From positions 3,832,146-3,896,145 of the forward strand of contig OU744447.1 in NCBI GenBank assembly GCA_916610825.1: a DNA stretch of 64,000 nt. Direction: 5' to 3'. This document shows positions 11,960 through 23,035 of the stretch, piece by piece. Both the position numbers and the translations under genes were made by a program. The stretch comes from Haliclystus octoradiatus (taxonomy: Eukaryota > Cnidaria > Staurozoa > Stauromedusae > Haliclystidae). A model generated the notes under the pieces. It made no database searches, was not told the DNA's origin, and saw nothing but the letters and a program-made list of their open reading frames with translations. The number at the start of each line of letters is the position of its first letter. Positions within the stretch are counted from its first letter, which is position 1.

Positions 11960-13577
11960 TTGTTTCAATATGAAAATAGTAAATATCTCTCAGACTATTA
12001 AACATTGTGTTCTTTTATATTCATTTATAAAATAAGTCAAGAGTACAAGTCCAAAATACAAATAGTTTTTAACTGTGAATGGAGTTTGTTTTCAGTTTAC
12101 CTCGATAATTTTGTGATTTTTCCTACTTTCCACGTTCACATTCGCATACTCTAGATCATCCAGGCCTGTCGGGAGGTCTGTAAGATAAACGATTATAAGA
12201 CTAGGAGTTTACAGTAATTTCAGCAGTCATCGAGTAATTTCTACTACAGTTATCAATTACAAGTTATGCTAATGAAATATCTGGCTTAGGGCTAGAAACT
12301 AGTCCAGTTTGTTCGACCAAGCATTACATGTATTACAAAAATACCAATTAATAAATTGCGTTTGATGGAAGGTTTTAAATTGTTTCACGAATCATCTGTC
12401 AAGAAAAATCCATGTCAACTATAGTTTATTATGCAATCAGTGAAATTCGAAACTCTGGTCAGAACATAATTAATATTCCTTAGTAGAGATTTCCATTCTC
12501 CTCCAACTACAATTACCATACCATTTTGTTTACTCTTATCCTCTAAATAACATTTTACTGTTGATCTTGATTCTTTAATGCATGGTATTTATTTTTTACT
12601 CTTTATCTTACAACAAATAAAGATCTCAGACAATAACAATGTTTTTGTTGCACCTATCACTTAGTCTTTTGCAAATAGATAGCGACATCACCAGAACAGT
12701 TATTTATGTTTGTGGAATTTCAAAGTTATATTATTCATAGAATGTTGTAGCCTTTTGAATTTCCTTGCACTTACATTCATGTATATGAGTAACGATATAC
12801 AATATAACTGAAAGGCAGGTATAGATCGAAAGGGGCATTGCAATATATTTATACCTTGAATTGCTCACATTATGGTGTGATTTACACTGATTAATGTTTA
12901 AGAAAAATGAATTTATACACCCCTATATAATATGTTCGAAATTTGATTTAATATATACCAATGTATGCCAATGGAGCTCTTTCAATTTAGAGATGAATTC
13001 ACAATCGTAATTAAATACATTTTTCTATAATAAAATCAAAAATGTGTATTTCAAAGTAAATGATAACGACAAGAGAAGACTAAGAGGATTGTTGCAACTG
13101 TTGTGAGATTGTTGCGAGATATCAATGTAATTCATTTTCAAACTCAAAAGAAAGATTAAAATTTTTTACATGAGTTATATAGTCTAAAATATATATTTAA
13201 TTTACTAACATAATCTATTGTATTACAAAAACAAGGAAATTCTATGCAAAGACATAAAGACGAACAATGAATTAATTACTGAAATACATTATGAGAATAA
13301 TTTGAACGTCTCAGAGTCAGTTTGCACATTTTTTGCACATTTTCGTAACTCATGTAAAAGGTTTTAATATTTCTTTTTAGTTTGAACATTAATTACATTG
13401 ATTATTAGAAACATTGCAATAATCTTCCTAGTATTCTCTTGTCATTATCATGTCAATTTCTTTTGAAATGTTCTAAAAGATAATTCTTATACATAAAGTA
13501 TGTATTATTTTTAAATTGAAATCCAAGGATAAACAACTTGTATACGTTGAGACTATTTTGCAAAAACCAGAATCAAC
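11960..13577. other. intergenic region between two convergent genes
   Basis: It separates the 3' end of the plus-strand xylosyltransferase-like gene from the 3' end of minus-strand protease A. It is AT-rich. I see no open frame with recognisable content, RNA gene or repeat pair. Confidence 0.5.
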
Positions 13578-13583
13578 TTTATT
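13578..13583 (-). terminator. poly(A) signal AATAAA overlapping the stop codon of protease A
   Basis: On the minus strand the gene ends TGAATAAAG: the TGA stop (13585-13583) shares its last base with AATAAA. The transcript would therefore have a 3' UTR of only about 15-30 nt. Confidence 0.7.
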
Positions 13584-16199
13584 CACATCTCAGCTGTGTC
13601 AGTTATTTCTTTGGTTATCCAATCTGTGAATTTCGATACTCTAGTCATGGCATAAGTTCTATTTGCAGGCAGACACATCCATCCTCCTGCTACGACGATT
13701 CCATACAATTTTGATTCTTCGTCTTCTCCGATAGTGCATATTACAGGCGAACCTGAATCTCCGAGACATGGCGTCTGTCTAACAGATTTCTTTTCACCAC
13801 ATAGTAACAAGTCTGATAATTTCCTTCTTCCAAATCCACCATCTTTACTATTGCATACTGTTATTGGTCGCATTGGAACGGCAATTTCTTTCAATGTAGC
13901 TGAAACAGCGTAATTGTTGTTCATGAAATCAGCTATACTGGTGAAAGGATAAACAGATCCCCAGCCTATAAGAAAGAAATTGAAGGATGCGTGAACATGC
14001 ATGCTAATATAAAGTCATCAAACATTATTAATTATTTTTCTTGTGAGGATATTGTGAAGTTCAAATGATTTCCAAAAAACGTAGATCTCACATTAACAGG
14101 AGTTTTAGTAGGAATTTGATTGAACATAATATCTATTGAAGAAAAAGCACATGTCTAACTTGGTTTTCCTATGTTGGGCAATCATCACAATAAAGCTGTA
14201 TAATTTGGAAAGACGTTTGGTAAATAGTTTGGTAAAGTATGACCAAAATGAGTTCCCCAATTTGATTGGTTGGTCTGTGTGTTTGGAAAATTCTCGTGTA
14301 AAATTCCCATCGAAATTTGACACTTCACTCGTGTTATCCGCCATTTCCCGTTTTGTAAATATAAATAAAAAGATGGCAAAGTGTCTGGTAACCCTTTAAC
14401 ATGCGGTAAATAATTTTAGTAGGATAGATATGAGCAACATAAACATCACATCCGTTTCTGATGCTTTCGACTGGCGTTCCAGCAAGATAGCAGACAGCAC
14501 TGGGTTACTTGTAACAATGCTCACCTGCTGATTTGCATTAAATGTCTTCAGCTGACAAGAGATCAAAATCTTGTTCAGGAATTCCAATGGCTTTGATTTC
14601 ATTATTCAAAGTGAGTGGGGTTGTGAATTTTAACAGCGCAAGATCGTAATCGTAAAACATTTTATCTTTAGTGGCACCAGTAGCTCTTTTCTTCTCAGGC
14701 TGACCCAATATTCGTTGTGCTTCAGGATGGGGGAGGATCTCAGCCACACTTATCTCTTTGGTTTTATCCCCTGAAAAAAAAGCATGACATTTGTATAAAC
14801 AATGTATTTTAATTTGAATTTTTAGGAGGTAAGTAACGTTTTCTGTGTTAATCAATATTTTCTCTTTATTAAAATTGTAGGACTTGTGGGACCATTTATA
14901 TTTACTGGATCTACTGCATCTACATATGTTTGCAAAAATGATCCTTGTCAAGATAATTTGGCTTGGAAAGATGGTTTGAGTAGATTTCAACTGAAAAAAT
15001 ACAGGACGAGGATCAAAATGGCAGATTATGCAAAACGTTCAACTTGATTCCACATTTGCGCAATGTGTTTTAAAAGTTGTCTCGAATTTAGAAAATTTTT
15101 TCCATTTTCGTTGGAATCGTTTCGTTTTATCTTAGGAATGTGTAAATAAGTAATCTTGCATCACATGAAAGCCAGCTATTGGTCATGGATCTAAAATTTG
15201 AAAGGCTATAAGCCAATATGTGCATGAACCTAATAGCTGACAACCATCATCTTGAAAAAGGTACACAGCCCATTAAACATAACTCAATACATGCAGTCGG
15301 AGTGGAAGTTATTCTTGTTGGAAACATAATTATGTAGATACAAATCTGAATCGTTCGACAGTTTGTTCATTGCTGGAGCTAGATTCGTTTTTACATCATA
15401 AAACCGGACCATTTATGTTCCAATCAGAAGACTGGATTCTTAAGGGCGTTTATAACCTTCTGTAGGAGTTACATTTTTTTGAGGAATCAAGAAAAAATCT
15501 ATAGATGATGCTTACACGGCTTGTCACTTTTTAGATGATATACATAGCGCAAGCGTGTAGCCAATCGCACTCATCAACACCTAGTTCATATTAACAAGAA
15601 TATAACCAAGACCTTCTCCTTGAGCTCTTGGTCCAAATAATCATAACAAGGTCTATTTTATAAGACCTCCTTTTCCATTGAGTGTAAAACGTTTTCTTCG
15701 CATTTCTTTTTTTTTTCTTTCTCAGTATTATTTTGTGAACAATTATCTAACTAGATTTCGAGTTGCATGCAAATGCATGCTTATATTAGGTTGCGAATCC
15801 TCTGGCTTAACTGGTTAATAATAAAATCATGAAGAAATCTATTTAGAAAAGCTGATCGAAGCGGTAATTTAATTGAGAAGTTTTTTACAAATCCGGTACT
15901 ATCTTAGTTTATCCCAAAGCACGTGGAAGCAATAACCTTCTCCCCCTCAAGAAACTGTCCAAGAAACACTACTAACCCGAATGTCATAAAGTTGCAAGGT
16001 AACAATTGGTGGGGTTGTTGTCTAAATTAAATTCTGTTCCACCTAACAGCACTGGTACAGCACGGACAAATTTCAACGACTATTTCATTATTCATAACGT
16101 GGTTATTCAACGTTTGATCATTCCGAATTGAATTCTGAAAAAGTATAGAATGGGAAATCATTCATTATTTCTTCACATTTTATTTCGCTAATTACAGTC

Positions 16200-16760
16200 A
16201 TGTAATTTTTAAAGCAAAAGTCAATTGCAACAGTTTCTCAATTTTATTAGTAATCTCAACGTCGTTTCGGCTAATGTCTCTAGTAATTATCAAGAGAATA
16301 GAATTATAAAGTGTACATAAATATATAGATCATAAATTCAATAGGTTTTGTAATTTACATAGTATATAAGTTTTAAAAATGAAATAGATTTAATAATTTG
16401 TATGTTAAGAATTTATATTTTAACAATTAAAATAATCCTGAGCGGATTGAATCCGCTTGGGAGTTTTAGTTCGGTTTTAGGTCCTTAATAAATAGCATTT
16501 CATAAATTAAACAATCCCATTTTGAATTGCAGTGTCTTCAAACGCTCAATTGGTTAATAACAACGTCCACTGTTTGTTGATGCTCTTTTACATGTCGTCC
16601 AATGGCAGAAGATGATGAATTATGTGTTTTTATTCTTTCGTGTAGGTGGTTTTTTGTATACCCTACATAGCTTGAACTACACAAGCCACATTTAGATTTG
16701 TAAACGACACATTGGTTCGTCACCAGTTTAGGTTTTTTTTCACGATGCCCAAAGGTCATC
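16200..16760 (-). mobile_element. Penelope-like element fragment with GIY-YIG endonuclease
   Basis: A 73-codon frame at 16538-16759 contains CVVYKSKCGLCSSSYVGYT, NHLHERIKTH and SSAIGRHVKEH, the GIY-YIG type endonuclease typical of Penelope-like retroelements, with its Cys pair. No reverse transcriptase is visible upstream, so the copy is truncated. Downstream on the same strand, near 16255-16295, the sequence CTAGAGACATTAGCCGAAACGACGTT resembles the element's 3' region. It lies in intron 2 of protease A. Confidence 0.75.
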
Positions 16761-18307
16761 TTTTAGTTTGCGACTACTAAAAATAGTTAAACAGTCATGT
16801 ACTCTCTTATATATTATAATTTATTTGTTGTTACTGAAGAACAGATATTACTGATGAAGATGAAGTAGAAGCTGGTATTTGCAATTGTTTTATTTCTTTG
16901 TATATCTTTGTATTTAATTTCCATAATGCAGGTTGTTTATAAATTTGATGAGGTTCTATTCCAAACCATTTTCCAATAATAATTCTTGATTTATAATTTC
17001 CAACTAAAGATCAGATTATAGCATATCTTATTATTCTTATTATTTTCATTTATTATTTTCATGTGTTTTTTTTCGTTTACGTTTGAATTTTATTCTGAAA
17101 ATTACCCCTTAGCTTGGATGTATTTATTTAAAAAAAATAAAGCCGGCCAAGTACCCCTCTAGCTAATGACGAATCAATTGAAATATGTTTCAAGTATATT
17201 GCATCTAAAACGGCATCGTGAATTCCCGCCTCACATACATACACACATGCAAATTGAAATAGCGAACATTTGAACGTACAATAAAACTTGGTTTAAAAAC
17301 GAACATGCGCTACATGCAATTTGTAGAGTTTGCTCAGTCACGCGTGATATTAAAATCAAATTTCTATTGCCACATTCACAACAATGTAGCCGACCATTGA
17401 AAATGCTGACTTATCCTACATTATGGCGCGATCATTGTAACGTGTAATATATGTTCTGCATGGTTCAATGACGTCTGTACATCGATAGCTCTCATGCAGC
17501 TAGTATTAGCCATATGTTTTGAAATAGTGTGAGGGTTGGTTATGTTTTGTACATTTTTACTGTTACGACAAGTAGAACATGAAGTTAACAGTCACATGCT
17601 CTATTTTTTCAATCAGATAAAGTCCATCGCAAAAATATACATAGAGAAGAAACCGTAAAAATCTTTGTACCAATACTACTTCAAAGTTTCACAACTCCTT
17701 TTCCTTACCTATGTCTTAATACGATATAACTTTCTGACATTTTAATTTTAAAATTAAAATAATGCTTCACTTCATCAAGGTCTGGATTTTCGTTCAAAAC
17801 AATAACAATGTATTATTATTTAGTTTAATTAGATCATACAGATAACAATTTATTAGTTTAATCAAAAGCTTCTTGGTAAAACATTTCAGAGTGAAAGATA
17901 GCGACAATAAACTAAACGTGATTTTTTTTATTCATATTTTTTGTTCAAAATTTTTAGATCTTTAATAATTATTTAGCAATATGAGTTATGATTTCCCCTA
18001 TATGCTACTCTACGCAACCATTGATGTAATTAATAGTAAGAATAAATTATTATATAATATAAAGTGTTTTAAAATTTAATGTAATTTCATTTAATTAAAT
18101 TTTATATCTTTTCAACAACCATCTTCCATTGTCTAGTTTTGGATTCCATGACTAAATTTACACATTTATTTCTGAGTCAATACAAAAACAATTGATAGAC
18201 CATATGCTATGTTAATCTTCTTTCGTTCAAGATAACATTATCTGTTATGCATTATATATTATAGCAATCGTATGAAAAAAAATCCAAGCTTATCGGCTGC
18301 TGAATAA
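16761..18307. other. intron 2 of protease A: no gene seen
   Basis: AT-rich intronic DNA with short T-rich runs. I see no protein-coding frame with recognisable content and no RNA gene. Confidence 0.45.

Positions 18308-18376
<69 letters not shown>
18308..18376. repeat. (ATG)n microsatellite
   Basis: About 23 ATG units with one GTG interruption near 18363-18366. On the minus strand the tract reads as poly-Ser inside a 98-codon open frame, which I regard as an artefact of the repeat. Confidence 0.95.
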
Positions 18377-18377
<1 letters not shown>

Positions 18378-19224
18378 ATCGACAATTAAGGAATGAATTT
18401 TATCATAAATAATGTTCAAATACCATATGAAATTTCTTAGCCCAGATTGTATTATACCTCTCCATACTAAGGATGTTCTAATTTCTTGTCGTGATACTTT
18501 ATCCCGTGGGTAACTAGCAGAGCGGCGTATTACTTTTGTGGTATCCATTTTATTTCATTTTCTGGCTTTCTAGAGAACTTTGAAATTAAAAAAATTTCTA
18601 AAGCTTTGATAATGCTTCTCTTTTTTTTGTCCGCAACTTCTTGGGTATCATTTACAGGCCTTGTGGAGCCTATTGGATAATTCACAATTTTCCAAAGTGG
18701 TAGCCCCTTCCACTTATGTGAGGTTTGTGATACTCCTTCCTCCGGGTACTTTGGTAATTACCTTCTTCGCTGCAAGAAAAATTAATGGTCGATGCAAAGC
18801 TGTTAAATGATTAAATGTATGGTATATGGAGATCATATATTCCTCTTAACAGCGTTTCATGAGGCCTATGATTTATCGAATTAGCAGACAAGATACACGT
18901 TTAATATTATCTTAAATATGTATTTCTTATCATGGTATTAATACTTCCTCATCCATAAAAGTATGACATATAGCTATAGTAAATATAATTATTAATTTTA
19001 AAGACGTCATTATGCAACCGAGGTAAAATAGACAATGGAATTAGCAATAGAATCACACTTATGAAACCCAAAGATATGACAAGGTTAATATACAGGTGGT
19101 CCAAGGTCCTATTGTATTCGTAATTATAACCTTAAGTGAGGAGCGAATAATACACTGAAGTACACCAATCGTCAAAGTGGAAATTGAGGTTCTATTCATC
19201 AATGGCAAAATATTATTAAGAGGA

Positions 19225-19538
19225 CATCCACTGGGTGGTAATTTCTACGTTACAATCATAAGGCGTTAGGAGATATCTGAATTTTTCCTACACAGCAGGC
19301 GTATCTGAATTTCACAAGTCAATAACAACCATACCCAGCGTGGGAATAAATCGTCAGAGCAAAAATTTAGCAAAGACCTATTCATTACATTGCAAAACAT
19401 TATTAATTATTTCATCCACTGCGTGGTATTTTCCACTTTACTATCATTAGATGTCGGAGATATCTGATTTTTTCCTACATAGTAGGCGTATCTGAATTAT
19501 ACAAAGCAATAACAACCATACCCAGCGTGGGACTAAAT
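19225..19538 (+). repeat. two-unit tandem repeat, 188-bp period, upstream of the GPCR gene
   Basis: The block CATCCACTGGGTGGTA through CATACCCAGCGTGGGA at 19225-19351 recurs at 19413-19538 with moderate divergence. Each unit contains GGAGATATCTGA and TAGGCGTATCTGAAT-like blocks. The pair ends about 125 bases before the receptor start codon, so it may overlap its promoter. Confidence 0.8.
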
Positions 19539-19663
19539 TATGCAAGATTTGAGACATAAATTTCGAACTAAAATGCTAAATCGATTATTGATTTCATAAT
19601 GTACGTATCAGTACAGTTGCAACCATAATAAACAAAATAGACACAGTTTTCAAACTCATAACA

Positions 19664-20629
19664 ATGTCATTATCAGATACATCTAGTCTTTATGACGATG
19701 AATATACAATATTGGATTGCGATTATTTAATTGGCAGCACAGAAAACCACATTTTCTTTGAATCTAGAGATATTTCTACTTTATTGCTTGCACTTGGTGT
19801 TATTTGCATAATATTGACCCCTTGGATAATAATTATCAATTTATGCATCATCAGAGCCTTAAAAAAGAAAAAATTATTGAAGATATCAAGTAATTTACCA
19901 TTATTGGCATTATGTATGGTTGACCTATATACTGGTTTAGCTGTCATGCCTTTATATGGTACATCTATGATATTAAAATCATTAAAGATCTACAATTGTA
20001 GGTTGGCAGGATATTTGAACTTCTCTGGCATGTCCGTAGCATTGCTAAGTATGACGTGTGTCCTGTTTATAACGTTAGAAAGATATCTTGCTGTTTGTCA
20101 TCCATATTTTTATCGTCGTAGAATAACTATTGGATTATGCAAAACTGTTGTTAGCATAATAATTTCATTGCTGCTGCTTTTCTGTATTGTTGCACAATTC
20201 ATTGTGTTATGGGATATATTTTTGGGATTTACAATGACAATTATTACTATATCATATACATTTATACCATTTGTCTATTTGAAAATCTATCGTGTTATGA
20301 AACAGCTTGATAAGAACATTCCTCAACCCTTTGTGAAGAACTTTAAAGCTCAGCACACAATTAAAAAAAAATATCGGTTGACTAATTTTCTCTGTGTTGT
20401 CGCTATTTCTTTGTTGATATTTCATTTACCTTTGGCTTTTAATTCGTTTATAATAATGATTAGTGGAAGGCTATCAAGAAATGCTTTATTATCGTTTAAT
20501 GTTATTAATACAATGATGTTGACTAATTCAGCTATTAATCCTCTTGTATACTGTTATCAAAATCCAACCATAGGTCGCTTTGTATTTTCATATTTTCATC
20601 GTCAAACCAGGATAACACCAATCCAATAG
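19664..20629 (+). CDS. class A (rhodopsin-like) GPCR, single exon
   Basis: A 321-aa intronless frame with seven hydrophobic segments at about 38-62, 76-98, 112-136, 157-180, 183-207, 238-262 and 275-297. Class A landmarks are LALCMVD with Asp87 (2.50), Cys112 at the top of TM3, ERYLAVCHPY (139-148, an ERY variant of DRY), a TM6 proline at 256, and NPLVY (292-296) in TM7. The CWxP motif of TM6 is replaced by FHLP and I see no ECL2 cysteine to pair with Cys112. The general look resembles the intronless amine/adenosine/melanocortin-like receptors of invertebrates, but the ligand cannot be assigned. It sits on the opposite strand inside intron 2 of protease A. Intracellular loop 3 is short (about 208-237) and basic. 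Confidence 0.9.
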   Translation: MSLSDTSSLYDDEYTILDCDYLIGSTENHIFFESRDISTLLLALGVICIILTPWIIIINLCIIRALKKKKLLKISSNLPLLALCMVDLYTGLAVMPLYGTSMILKSLKIYNCRLAGYLNFSGMSVALLSMTCVLFITLERYLAVCHPYFYRRRITIGLCKTVVSIIISLLLLFCIVAQFIVLWDIFLGFTMTIITISYTFIPFVYLKIYRVMKQLDKNIPQPFVKNFKAQHTIKKKYRLTNFLCVVAISLLIFHLPLAFNSFIIMISGRLSRNALLSFNVINTMMLTNSAINPLVYCYQNPTIGRFVFSYFHRQTRITPIQ

Positions 20630-21554
20630 CTATTAGTAGTCAGTTTTATCCTATGTCGGTCACGCATGTGCGTACGTGCCAAACGTGATCGACATCCGAT
20701 TATCAATTACATCGCACGTGTGAAACTAATTGTAGAGTGGACGTCGGTTTGATCTGAAGCAATCAGCTGATACACGGTATGTAAATATAAAAATAATTCT
20801 TTGTAATCATCATTTATCATTATCTTTGTAATATTATCCGTCATTAGTAACTTACACAGCTTAAAATATTAGTTAATCAATTGATCACTCTATTACCTTG
20901 TAATTTTAAATGCCATTATCATAGCCGTTACATTACTATTACTATTGAATTGTTGAAAGTCATGAACGGAAGAAGAATAATTGATTGTAACAAATTGTGT
21001 GTCAAATATCTTTCTCTTTTCCTCTATCTTATCCTTTCTAGTCCTGTCTAGTCTCGTGTATCTGTCTAATAGAGTCTACAACTCCGTGCGTAAATTATTA
21101 ATCAAATATTTTGTCGAGTGCAAGCTATATGTATACCCTTTTTCAAACTATTCATCAATTTGATTCTGGAAAAATATTTTTATTAAGCGTTTTGTATTAA
21201 TATAATTTAGAACAAAATAATGATATCTAATAAAAAAATCATCAGTACAATTTTTCAAAAAATTGAAAGAAATTGAGAATAACATCTCATCTTTTCGAAT
21301 GGATTGATCACGAACAAACCTCCTTTTGATAAAGTGTATAATTTCCTACACGCAATGAACAGATAAAAAAGTCGCTTGCAGAAAATTTGTATGAGTTATC
21401 AGAGTAACATTTACTCTTATTGATTAAGGAGGTTCGGAAGAGCATAGTCAAAGTTTTCTGTTATCCATTTAAACAATTTTTCAGAGGAAAGACACAAAAT
21501 CATATCTTATGGTCACATATTTCAAAGAAGCAACACAAGATGTCGACGATGAGT
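20630..21554. other. GPCR 3' flank, no further gene seen
   Basis: It contains a hairpin at about 20655-20697 (ATGTCGGTCACG against CGTGATCGACAT) just downstream of the receptor stop codon. The rest is AT-rich with only short, unrecognised open frames. Confidence 0.4.
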
Positions 21555-21771
21555 GCGGCCTTGGTGTAGTGGCGGGGGAGTTGGACCACGGCCCGCAGGG
21601 TCTCGGTTTCAATCCCTGTCCGGAGCACTATAGGTTAGCGTCAGGAAGAGCATCCGGCTATTAAACGCACACAAGCTTCAAAATACTAACCAATTTAACC
21701 AACCACCCCGGTGAAAAAATGCTGCAAGCCTACCCGATTTGTGGATAAATAATAAGAAAAAAAAAAAAAAA
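21555..21771 (+). mobile_element. tRNA-derived SINE (family 2) with poly(A) tail
   Basis: The head has a tRNA-like A box (TGGTGTAGTGGCGGGGG) and B box (GTCTCGGTTTCAATCC), followed by a non-tRNA body and a 15-base A run ending at 21771. The sequence does not fold as a normal tRNA with an anticodon arm, so it is a SINE and not a tRNA gene. A truncated sister head lies at 37919-37970. Confidence 0.7.
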
Positions 21772-22977
21772 CCTTCTCGAGTACTTGCATACATTGTGAA
21801 TAGGAACAGAAACAGGCAAATCCATATGGGACAGCAATACTCATATCTCTTATAACTAATCAACATTTTTGAAACATCTTCATTTGAATGTTTTTTGAAA
21901 TTGGATTAAAAGTATAATTCATATAAATATGATGATGATGTAGAAAAATGAGAAGCTCAGACTTTTTTGATCTATTGCAAAGAATGTGCTCTAGTATGAA
22001 ACTGTATACTGATTGAATGTTGCCAAGGCAACATAAGGTAAATCGTAATGAGTTGCCACGCCAACATGTGCTATAAATAGACCTTAATTTATTTCCTATC
22101 ATGTATCACCAATGAAGCTATATGCCACATTGTTTGAAAAATATGGAGTGTGGCGTTATTTCTTTTCCAAAGGGCTTACTACAGTTCCAAGCCTCTTCGA
22201 AGTTTTTTAGACAGGATTTCAGTGGAATCTGCCATCCAAAGCAACTTTCATAAGAGGCCTTATATGCATCAGCCGTATATAGTTGGTGAGTTAGACTATA
22301 ATTGTGAAAACGTGAAAATGTACAAAGCTGATGTCTATTCAATGCTCCCTTGAGATATATTAGTTATCAGTCAACCGTCAAAGGCCAAAAAATAATTCCT
22401 CTGTTTGTCTAATTTACAGAATAAATGAAGTGACCTTGTTTAACTCAATGCAATAGTACATGTATAGACTGTTTTCAATTTCATTTGGTTATAATTAGAG
22501 ATATACTTACCAAGAGGATGAAGTTTCACATGACTAGGAAAATTAGTGATGTTTGCAACGCAATGGGCAGCGGTCAGAGCCCATTGATTGTTCAAAATGC
22601 TCGCCTCGCATATTTTGAATATTGTCCTTGAAGGGTTAAAAGTCATTTGTAGAAGAAACTTATAATTTGATTGATCTGCTCGTCTTCCATTAATCATCCT
22701 CTGGTGAGCCTTGACAGTATGATACGTTGCATGATGATGTTTGCTGTTTTGCCTGTTAAACATATAGTATTGAAAAATGTAAACAACTATAAATATTATT
22801 GGTAAATTTCACTTTGCGTAAAAATCTATAATCTAATTGCAGACATATATAGCTGAGTCGCAGGAATAAAGAACAATAGAATAACCTATATCCATAAAAC
22901 TTAACAAGAGCCTTAATAACAATGGCACCCTATTTTGTATGTATCTAGAAGGTATAATGTTTTTTATGATTAAATAG

Positions 22978-23035
22978 ATTGCCTGATGATCGTCTCAGCG
23001 TGAACATTCAAGTAGCAAACATGACTGTCTGATTC
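22978..23035 (+). ncRNA. degenerate hammerhead-like motif, Penelope type
   Basis: CCTGATGAT, hairpin CGTCTCAGCG, TGAAC, about 21 bases and GTCTGATT. The layout and flanks (AGTAGCAAA, ATGACTGTCTGATT) match the motif at 1488-1545. The GAAA block has lost one A. It is a remnant of the same retroelement family, in intron 1 of protease A. Confidence 0.4.

Noticed and set aside
14136-14399. 87-codon plus-strand frame in intron 3 of protease A
   Set aside because: It overlaps minus-strand frames, has no domain and lies within an intron of a well-supported gene.
18252-18548. 98-codon minus-strand frame with a poly-Ser run
   Set aside because: The Ser run is the (ATG)n microsatellite; no other protein feature.
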